This document shows positions 6,196 through 12,157 of a stretch of DNA of 16,433 nt, one piece after another. The DNA is taken from the NCBI GenBank assembly GCA_029260335.1, contig JAJDDL010000184.1, positions 1 to 16,433 of the forward strand, written 5' to 3'. Source of the stretch: Phycisphaerales bacterium. GTDB taxonomy: Bacteria > Planctomycetota > Phycisphaerae > Phycisphaerales > UBA1924. The notes under the pieces are model-generated. The model saw nothing but the letters and a program-made list of their open reading frames with translations, did no database searches and was not told the DNA's origin. The translations under genes were made by a program, and so were the position numbers. Positions within the stretch are counted from its first letter, which is position 1, and every line of letters begins with the position of its first letter.

Positions 6196-7359
6196 ATGCC
6201 AAAGGACCTCACCGAGAAAGAAATCCGCCGTCAACTCCGGCGCATCAACGAACGCCTTGAGGCCATCGAAGGCGGCGGGCATGGCGATGGCCATGACGGT
6301 GACTACGAAGGCGATCCGCCGAACGACGCGCCCAAGCAATGCTGCGCGCTGCCGATGGTCCCCACGCGCGAACTCGAATCCGGCATCGACCCCGGCCGCG
6401 AGAGCCTCATCCGGTCCATCGAGAAGAAGTGGGTCAACGGCACGACGCTCAGGTACTACTTCTACGGCGGCGGCGCGTGGGGTGGCAGCGCTGACCAACA
6501 GCAAGTCGTCCAAGACGCCTTCGAGGAATGGGCCGCGCTTGGTATCGGCATCACGTTTCAGAAGACCGAGTCCAAAGATGAATCCGACATCCGCATCGGC
6601 TTCAAGCGGGGCGATGGCGCGTGGTCCTACGTGGGACGCGATGTGTGGGGGATTTCCAAGAGCAAGCGCACGATGAACTTCGGCTGGCACCTTGCCGGGC
6701 AAGATGGCCGGGATACCGCGCTGCACGAGATCGGGCACACGCTCGGTTTCCATCACGAGCAGCAGAATCCGTTCGCGGGGATCGTGTGGGATGAGGACGC
6801 CGTGTATGCGGCTTTCGGCGGCCCGCCCAACAACTGGCCCCGCAACCAGATCTTCAACAACGTCTTGCGCAAGCTCGATCCCAACTCCGTCGAGGGTTCA
6901 GAATGGGACCCGCACTCGGTGATGCAGTACCAGATCGGTCCAGGGCTCATCATCGAGCCGGCCCGCTTCCGCAACGGCCTATTTCCCAATGGGGGCTTGT
7001 CAGAAATCGATAAAGAACGTATCCGCGTGTTCTATCCGGAGATCCAGGACGATCTCGAAGACCTCCGGCCGTTCGACGCCAAGCGGCTGGTGTTGGAGCC
7101 CGCTCAGCAGGCGAACTTTGAGATCAATCCGACGCAGACACGCAGGTACCGGATCCAGACCTTCGGCTTCTCGGACACCGTCATGGTCCTGTTCGAGGAC
7201 AACGACGGCAATCTCGAGCACTTCGCCGCCGACGATGACAGCGGCTGGAGCCGAAACGCGAGCCTCAATGTGCGGCTGGTGCGCAATCGCCGATACGTGC
7301 TGCGCGTGCGGCTGTACTTCAGCGCCGATAGCGGCGAGAGCGCCGTCATGATGTGGTAG
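6196..7359 (+). CDS. Astacin-type zinc metalloprotease with C-terminal PPC-like domain
   Basis: This 387-residue protein is expected to cut peptide bonds with a single zinc ion. ATG 6196 was chosen over an adjacent GTG because GGAG lies six bases upstream. The catalytic domain (about 75-282) has the astacin motif at 177-188, HEIGHTLGFHHE, with His177, His181 and His187 as zinc ligands and Glu178 as the catalytic base. The Met-turn is at 241-245 (SVMQY), with Tyr245 as the extra ligand; the usual His before that Tyr is Gln. Residues about 292-387 resemble the bacterial pre-peptidase C-terminal domain (SDTVMVLFE, then DDDSG). Unusually there is no signal peptide: the N-terminus is a charged helix, then a Gly/Asp/His linker and a CC pair at 49-50. 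It is a single-gene unit ending at a hairpin terminator. Substrate is unknown. Confidence 0.9.
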   Translation: MPKDLTEKEIRRQLRRINERLEAIEGGGHGDGHDGDYEGDPPNDAPKQCCALPMVPTRELESGIDPGRESLIRSIEKKWVNGTTLRYYFYGGGAWGGSADQQQVVQDAFEEWAALGIGITFQKTESKDESDIRIGFKRGDGAWSYVGRDVWGISKSKRTMNFGWHLAGQDGRDTALHEIGHTLGFHHEQQNPFAGIVWDEDAVYAAFGGPPNNWPRNQIFNNVLRKLDPNSVEGSEWDPHSVMQYQIGPGLIIEPARFRNGLFPNGGLSEIDKERIRVFYPEIQDDLEDLRPFDAKRLVLEPAQQANFEINPTQTRRYRIQTFGFSDTVMVLFEDNDGNLEHFAADDDSGWSRNASLNVRLVRNRRYVLRVRLYFSADSGESAVMMW

Positions 7360-7411
7360 CGCCGAGTTCGGGCGTGCTCGGTGCATGAACCCTCAGATTT
7401 CACTCTAGAAA

Positions 7412-7439
7412 CGGGGCGAGGCCATTCGGCCTCGTCCCG
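7412..7439. terminator. Bidirectional hairpin terminator
   Basis: CGGGGCGAGGCC pairs with GGCCTCGTCCCG around an ATTC loop: 12 bp with one G-T wobble. CTTTGCTT follows on the + strand, and the minus side reads into TTTCTAG. It lies between the convergent metalloprotease gene (stop at 7359) and the PEP-CTERM-like gene (stop at 7492), so it can end both transcripts. Confidence 0.85.
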
Positions 7440-7491
7440 CTTTGCTTCAGTCTGAAGACGCCGAGCCCCGGACGTCTTCACTCATAGATAC

Positions 7492-8160
7492 CTATCGCCT
7501 GCGTCTGCACGCGACGATTCCGCCAAAGGCGAGCAATTCCATCGAGCCGGGCGCCGGCGCGAGGATGTCGTAGTTGAACGCAACTTCCACCACGCCATTG
7601 AACGGCGGGCTGATCGGCACGCCCATGTCATCGCGCTCGATGAAGCCGTCGGACAAGGTCGTGTCATAGAACGCGAACCACTCGTAGTCCGGACTGCCAA
7701 CCAGAAAGCCATCGACGACCTGGCCCACGAAGCCCTCCGAAGGCACCAAGCCATGCGCACCATCGAACGCGATGCCGAGTTCACCGTTGTAGTCGGGGCT
7801 GACAAACATCGCCAGTTCCACATCGGTGCCGGGCTTCTCGGGATAGTCCGACTCGACCTCCACACCGTCGACCATCCACGAGATCGTGAAGCTGTCGGTG
7901 CCCGCGGGGGCTTCGAAGTTCTTGGTCCCGCCCGCAGCGATATTCACGTCATCCGTTGCATCGCCTCGAAGCTTGATATCCGTTCGGACGCCCTTGTTGT
8001 TGGACTCGCTGAACGCGTACAGATCCGACATGGTCCGGACGCCGTTGGACGTGTTCTTGACCCGGATGAGGTCCGCGTTCGCCGTCGCGGCGGGCAACAC
8101 CATTCCCGCGCTCAACACCAGTCTCAGTGTGCGCGCACGATTACCACTCTTGCTCAACAT
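7492..8160 (-). CDS. Exported protein with PEP-CTERM-like C-terminal sorting signal
   Basis: The product has 222 residues. The N-terminus is a signal peptide (about 1-29, cut near ANA/DL). The C-terminus at about 202-222 is PAPG, a short hydrophobic stretch (MELLAFGGIVAC) and four arginines. This is the planctomycete version of the signal that exosortase recognises and processes to place proteins in the envelope. The middle is acidic and Gly-rich, contains no catalytic motif that I recognise, and is probably beta-rich. ATG 8158-8160 has GGAA a few bases upstream. It starts 15 bases after the open frame that continues the disrupted lipoprotein gene, so the serine hydrolase, lipoprotein and this gene may form one operon. 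Transcription should end at the hairpin at 7412-7439. Function beyond envelope location is unknown. Confidence 0.85.
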   Translation of the reverse strand: MLSKSGNRARTLRLVLSAGMVLPAATANADLIRVKNTSNGVRTMSDLYAFSESNNKGVRTDIKLRGDATDDVNIAAGGTKNFEAPAGTDSFTISWMVDGVEVESDYPEKPGTDVELAMFVSPDYNGELGIAFDGAHGLVPSEGFVGQVVDGFLVGSPDYEWFAFYDTTLSDGFIERDDMGVPISPPFNGVVEVAFNYDILAPAPGSMELLAFGGIVACRRRR

Positions 8161-8175
8161 GATCGTTCCAATCTG

Positions 8176-8428
8176 TTAGAGGGCTTGAGCGCACGAGACC
8201 ACGCGCCTCGCAGCGCTAAGCCCCATCTCACTCGGGGTCGTTGCCCCGACGAACGCCGCCGGCGACCCAGCTGCCATGAACGAAGCCCACACCGAGAACT
8301 CACGCGCATTGCGAGGGCGCACTCTCAATGTGAGTCTCAGATCTCTCATCTCTCTCGTGAGCCAGCCGTCTCTTTCGAGATCACCACTCGAGAAATACGG
8401 ATCGTTGAAGTACCAGTAGCGTGTCGTC
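8176..8428 (-). pseudogene. Out-of-frame continuation of the upstream lipoprotein gene
   Basis: Skipping one base near 8422 in the lipoprotein gene enters a frame that stays open for about 80 more codons to a TAA at 8176-8178. The peptide begins RYWYFNDPYFSSGDLERDGW and continues with alternating hydrophobic and charged residues (RDLRLTLRVRPRN). Roughly two thirds of its codons end in G or C, whereas the last 12 codons of the annotated lipoprotein frame (LLVLQRSVFLEW) have fewer than half. The frame ends 15 bases before the next gene, as expected for a tightly packed operon. The simplest reading is a one-base insertion, either a real mutation or an assembly error. Confidence 0.55.
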
Positions 8429-9004
8429 GGCAGAGATGACCGAATCTGCGGCTGATTCAAGATGCCCGTACGGGACGATGAAGACACGGAGAACGAGATC
8501 AACGCGGTCCGCGTCGTCGACACGTTCGACGTGGAACCGGGCGTTTGCCAGGGGCAAATGGCTTTCAGACAACTGGAATATGGAGAACGACCAGCGCCAT
8601 GGCCGGTACGCCAGCAGTTCATTGCCGGCGCGGTCCCCGACGACGACGATCACGTCCCGCTGGGACTCGTACTCGCGTGGGAACGCGATCTCAAGCTCAA
8701 CAAGACCGTTCGACTCGTCACTTCCGACCACCGTAAACAGCTTCTCGGGCTGCGCCGAGATCTGGCGACGAATCAGCAGCGCGAGTGCGTCGACATCGAG
8801 ACCGCGCGGATACTTCCGAGAGCGTCCGCTCAACTCATCACGCATCGCACGCTCTTGCGAAGTCATCGCCTCACGAGGCTTGCCGATCGGTGCCTTCATC
8901 GCGAGCTTGCGATCCGACATCATGGCCATGCAGCCGCCCAAGTGCGCGAGGCACAGCGCGATCACAAGTAGCCTCCAATCAAATCGACGCAATGGGCCCA
9001 GCAA
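8381..9004 (-). CDS. Lipoprotein of unknown function, probably truncated by a frameshift
   Basis: The 207-residue frame starts with a basic n-region and hydrophobic stretch leading to a lipobox LGGC with Cys25, the lipid-attachment site for signal peptidase II. It is therefore an envelope lipoprotein. I do not recognise the mature part, which is charged and contains alternating strand-like segments (LFTVVGSDESNGLVELEIAF, RDVIVVVGD). The start is uncertain: TTG at 9002-9004 gives the full signal peptide, while a GTG about 13 codons on has GGAGG six bases upstream but leaves only 11 residues before the Cys. It begins seven bases after the serine hydrolase stop, so the two are co-transcribed. 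The final 12 residues look non-native: another frame continues coding to 8176. Confidence 0.75.
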   Translation of the reverse strand: MLGPLRRFDWRLLVIALCLAHLGGCMAMMSDRKLAMKAPIGKPREAMTSQERAMRDELSGRSRKYPRGLDVDALALLIRRQISAQPEKLFTVVGSDESNGLVELEIAFPREYESQRDVIVVVGDRAGNELLAYRPWRWSFSIFQLSESHLPLANARFHVERVDDADRVDLVLRVFIVPYGHLESAADSVISADDTLLVLQRSVFLEW

Positions 9005-9011
9005 GGCTTGA

Positions 9012-10184
9012 TCATTCTTTCAGCTCCCGAGCCACGCTATCCACAAACCGCCGCAACGCCGGCAAGGAAGCCAAGTAATCAGCGTTCACCTGCAGCGCGA
9101 TCGCCGCGTCGATCTCTGGATAGTAACTCACATTGGAGAGATACCCAGGGAACCAGCCGCTGTGCCCGATGGCGAGCCCGGCCTCGGTCTCCCGCACGAT
9201 CACGCCGAGGCCATAGCGGACGCCGGGCCCTAATCCAGGAGCATCGACCCCATCCACCATCATCGCGCTCGTCTGCTCGCGCAACAGATCGCCCGATGCG
9301 AGCGCTCGCATCCACCGCGCCAGGTCTGCGGACGTCGAGACGAACCCGCCGCCGGTCCATTCCATTTGCGGATTGAATGCGACGTACTTCCCGTCCCGCG
9401 CTACCTCATGATCGACCGGAAACGGGTTCGAGTCGTTTGCGTAACCGCTAATCAGGCCCTTTAGCTCCGGCCGATTTTGGCGCGACGTCTCTTCCAGACC
9501 CAAGGGCGTCAGTAGCCAATCATCCGCTAGGTCATAGAACGATCGACCGCTCGCACGCTCGATCACCATGCCGAGCATGATGTAGTTGGTATCTGCGTAC
9601 GACCAGCCCTTGCCTGCGGGAAACATGGGCTCGGTCCCCTCGACAAACGCGAGTAACTGCCGAGGCGACCACTCCCGCTCGGGTTCCTTGGCGATTGCCT
9701 CGTGAAACGCGGGCATCTGGACGTGCTCGCGGATCCCCGACGTGTGGTGCATGAGCTGGCGGACAGTAACTGTCTCGGCGTTCGGCAGGCGTGCGAACCA
9801 GGGCTCATCCGCAAAGAACTCCATGACTCGCGCATCCAGATCCAGCTTCCCTCGCTCGACCAAGAGCAGCGCCACGCCTGCGGCGTACGTCTTGCCAATC
9901 GACCCGGCGAGCATCCGATCCCCTACCCGCATCGCCGTTGCCGGATCCTTGCGCGAAAGCCCGCTTGCGCACAACGCCTCGACGACCTCGCCATCATCAA
10001 GCTCCATCACGACCGCTGCGGTTGCTCCGGGCACTTGATACCGCTCGCACAGTACGTCCAGGCGAGCTTGCAGATCTTGCTCAAGCTGTTGCACCGTCTT
10101 GGCTTGTTCGATTTGAGCCCGAGCCATTCCGCCGACCAATGCCAGTGTTCCCAACGCTACTAGCCATCCGAGTTGCTTCACCAT
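9012..10184 (-). CDS. Exported serine hydrolase, beta-lactamase class C / S12 family
   Basis: The 390-residue product belongs to the penicillin-binding-protein-like S12 group, which includes D-Ala-D-Ala carboxypeptidases, class C beta-lactamases and esterases. The signal peptide is 1-24 (ARA/Q). The nucleophile motif SIGK is at 95-98 (Ser95, Lys98). The second motif is YAD at 196-198, where class C enzymes have YAN or YSN; Asp here is common in related hydrolases. The third motif is HSG at 341-343 in place of KTG. ATG 10184 was preferred over a GTG eight codons upstream because AGGGGG lies just before it and it starts directly with the signal peptide. The substrate cannot be told from sequence; cell-wall peptide or ester cleavage in the periplasm is likely, and antibiotic resistance should not be assumed. 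The 251 bases before the gene (10185-10435) show no other gene. Confidence 0.9.
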   Translation of the reverse strand: MVKQLGWLVALGTLALVGGMARAQIEQAKTVQQLEQDLQARLDVLCERYQVPGATAAVVMELDDGEVVEALCASGLSRKDPATAMRVGDRMLAGSIGKTYAAGVALLLVERGKLDLDARVMEFFADEPWFARLPNAETVTVRQLMHHTSGIREHVQMPAFHEAIAKEPEREWSPRQLLAFVEGTEPMFPAGKGWSYADTNYIMLGMVIERASGRSFYDLADDWLLTPLGLEETSRQNRPELKGLISGYANDSNPFPVDHEVARDGKYVAFNPQMEWTGGGFVSTSADLARWMRALASGDLLREQTSAMMVDGVDAPGLGPGVRYGLGVIVRETEAGLAIGHSGWFPGYLSNVSYYPEIDAAIALQVNADYLASLPALRRFVDSVARELKE

Positions 10185-10435
10185 CGCTACCCCCTTCGAT
10201 GGTGTCACCTACCGCCGATCAGCACAGAGGTTCAACACCAGAGGTGCAGGTCCGGTTCTCAATGGGTCCAGAGACCGAGTATGCACGCCTTATCCGGGGT
10301 GCAGTTCTTCGATGAAGCCGGACAGGAAGAAGTTGGTTTGACCAGGGAAGATCGGTGCGTTATCGAGCGTGTGCGTCCAAGGGGTGTTCTGTGAATCGAG
10401 AAAGGCTGGGGGCCGCCCTTCATGCATGAAACAGA

Positions 10436-10458
10436 CCCCGAGGGCGTCACCCTCGGGG
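10436..10458 (-). terminator. Hairpin terminator after the small membrane-protein gene
   Basis: CCCCGAGGG pairs perfectly with CCCTCGGGG around a five-base loop. On the minus strand the stem lies 18 bases after the stop at 10477 and is followed by TCTGTTTC, a modest T-rich run. It should end the minus-strand cluster that begins at 14956. Confidence 0.75.
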
Positions 10459-10476
10459 CCTTGCACAAGAAGCGTT

Positions 10477-10701
10477 TCACCAGGGCTTGAGCGGGTGCGT
10501 AACCCGAAGCTCGCCCGCCATCCTCCTCCTTGCGGCTCGCTTTGCAAGCCGCGTGTTCCGCCCGAGCATCCACAACCAGATGCCGAAGAGGCCGAGAAAT
10601 GCGATTGGAATCCAGGGTGTTCCGAATACCGCGTTCTGTACGAGATCGGCCGTCGTGTCGACTGTGTCCACCGAGGCCATGTTTGCTTCCACCGAGTTCA
10701 C
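10477..10701 (-). CDS. Small single-pass membrane protein
   Basis: This is a 74-residue protein of unknown function. A membrane segment spans about 30-46 (IPIAFLGLFGIWLWML) and is followed by a strongly basic stretch (RNTRLAKRAARRR). The positive-inside rule therefore places the N-terminus outside and the C-terminus in the cytosol. GTG 10699-10701 was chosen because GGAG lies six bases upstream; an ATG seven codons later is possible with a weaker GGAAG. It is the last gene of a minus-strand series, 72 bases after the DUF3568-like lipoprotein gene and just before a hairpin terminator. The segment, charge pattern and ribosome site together make it a likely real gene despite its size. Confidence 0.7.
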   Translation of the reverse strand: MNSVEANMASVDTVDTTADLVQNAVFGTPWIPIAFLGLFGIWLWMLGRNTRLAKRAARRRMAGELRVTHPLKPW

Positions 10702-10773
10702 AAGCAGCTCCGCTGTATCGCGCGTCGAATCAGATGCACGGCCCGCCGTCCCGGCGTGCCGAGGACGTGATCT

Positions 10774-11436
10774 TCAATAGTCGGGTGCGGATTCCTCTGT
10801 CGAGGCAAGCTCCGCGTCGTTTTCAATCTCGAACCGTTCACCCTGGAGCTCGACGATCTGAGGCGAGCTCTCCTCGGTCATCCGGTTGTTGGATTCATCC
10901 ATCGCGATCAGATCGCTCCAGGATCTGCCGTCGAGGGCTTCCTGTTCCGGTTCCTCCGACATGGCAAGCTGTTCGGGATTCAGTTGCGAGTGGATCGCGT
11001 CGAGCAGTTGCTGCGACGCCATAGCGTCGCCTTGGGTACCAATGCGGATGGCGATGCGCGTCTGATCGCCTTCGTCGGCGAACATGCGGATGATGATCGC
11101 GTCGCCGTTGGCGCGTTCGCCGAGCACGCGCGCTTCCATGTCGTTCATGCCGTGTTTCTTGAGATCGAACGCCAGGGCGTCGAAGGCGCTGAGTGTTGCG
11201 TCGTAGCTCTGTTGGAGCGATGCGCTCTGGGTCGAGTCGAGCCGTCCATTGGTGAGCGTTGCCACCGGCATGGTTTGGGGCTCACGGAATGTCAGCGCAT
11301 CCGATGATGCCGGGGACTCTGTCCCGCTCAGGCGTGCCTCGGAACTTTCGTCCGAGCTCGAAAACAAAGAGCAGCCGCCCGCGGCGAATGCGAGGGCGGC
11401 CGCGGAACCAGCGATGAGAAGTCGATTACTCTGCAT
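10774..11436 (-). CDS. DUF3568-like lipoprotein
   Basis: The 220-residue product starts with a lipoprotein signal peptide ending AAGGC, with Cys22 as the lipid site. Residues about 74-152 resemble the DUF3568 domain. A helix (YDATLSAFDALAFDLKKHG) leads into two strands (EARVLGERANGDAIIIRMFA, then TRIAIRIGTQGD) and a closing helix (ASQQLLDAIHSQL). This is typical of small planctomycete and proteobacterial lipoproteins of unknown role. The last 65 residues are acidic and low in complexity. ATG 11434-11436 has a strong AAGGAGG five bases upstream. Domain assignment is by pattern only. It lies within a run of four envelope-protein genes on this strand, separated by 72 to 182 bases. Confidence 0.83.
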   Translation of the reverse strand: MQSNRLLIAGSAAALAFAAGGCSLFSSSDESSEARLSGTESPASSDALTFREPQTMPVATLTNGRLDSTQSASLQQSYDATLSAFDALAFDLKKHGMNDMEARVLGERANGDAIIIRMFADEGDQTRIAIRIGTQGDAMASQQLLDAIHSQLNPEQLAMSEEPEQEALDGRSWSDLIAMDESNNRMTEESSPQIVELQGERFEIENDAELASTEESAPDY

Positions 11437-11490
11437 GAGATCCTCCTTCCGAGCGTTCGCTCGATGTCAGAACATGCGAAGTGATCGCCT

Positions 11491-11509
11491 CGAGACCTGC
11501 AAGGTCTCG
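11491..11509. other. Perfect 8-bp hairpin upstream of the DUF3568-like gene
   Basis: CGAGACCT pairs with AGGTCTCG around GCA, 54 bases upstream of the lipoprotein start and 109 bases beyond the stop of the preceding gene. No T run follows on the minus strand, so it could be an operator or a leader hairpin rather than a terminator. A smaller palindrome GAGCGTTCGCTC lies at 11451-11462. Confidence 0.35.
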
Positions 11510-11618
11510 GGAAGTTGGAGCAAATCGGGTTTGCCTAATCGTCACTCGATGCGCAAGTTAAGACAGATGAGCCCGAGTAATCCCCAGAAACCCCGAGAAA
11601 CGAGGTAGTCGTGAGGCG

Positions 11619-12041
11619 TTATCGCTCGCGGAAACTGCGCAAGGGACGCGGCCCCGAGCAGCATCCGACTGGGCGGGCACCGTCGCCATCACCGATCGAC
11701 GTCGTGCGCTTGGGCTTGGCGTCCTCGCTCGCACCCCCGGCGATGACCCCGATGATCAGCATCCCGACCATCGCCAGCCACATGACCGGCGGCACGACTA
11801 TGTCGAACGCCAGCGCAAGCACCAATCCGACCGCGGCAAGCCCGAGAATCATCAACAGCGCCATCAGCAGGCGAATCCCCGCTTGGCTGGATTCGTCCTG
11901 TTCGGGCTCTGCTATCGGGGCCTCACAGGCACAGGCCGACTCCGGCGGGTGAAACTCGCCATCGTTCGACGGGCCTGTCAGCCGAACATACGTAGGCGGT
12001 TGGGCCGGCTGAGTGTTCTGGTTGTCGCTGCTAGTTGCCAC
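11619..12041 (-). CDS. Two-segment inner-membrane protein, unknown function
   Basis: The product has 140 residues. The first 55 are polar, rich in Pro, Gln and Glu, and contain a CAC motif at 37-39. Two membrane segments follow at about 57-79 and 82-103 with a very short external turn, so both ends face the cytosol. The tail is basic and Gly-rich with a CC pair. GTG 12039-12041 is supported by AGGAG five bases upstream. It lies 116 bases after the 932-residue exported protein gene and may belong to the same transcript. No family is recognised, and the hairpin topology alone does not suggest a function. Confidence 0.75.
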   Translation of the reverse strand: MATSSDNQNTQPAQPPTYVRLTGPSNDGEFHPPESACACEAPIAEPEQDESSQAGIRLLMALLMILGLAAVGLVLALAFDIVVPPVMWLAMVGMLIIGVIAGGASEDAKPKRTTSIGDGDGARPVGCCSGPRPLRSFRER

Positions 12042-12157
12042 CGAGACTCCTCTTCGACTCTTCGAATCAAACGGTGAACAGGTTTCGTCGCTCTGGCATT
12101 CCCGACTGTGGGATTGAGGATTCGGACCTCAGGAGTGCCCCGGCAACCAGTTCGCTA

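Noticed and set aside
9012..10184. True antibiotic-resistance beta-lactamase
   Set aside because: The motifs (SIGK, YAD, HSG) fit the broad S12 hydrolase group; nothing indicates beta-lactam hydrolysis.
10290..10547. 85-codon minus-strand open frame
   Set aside because: It spans the hairpin terminator at 10436-10458 and overlaps the small membrane-protein gene; no ribosome site or recognisable domain.
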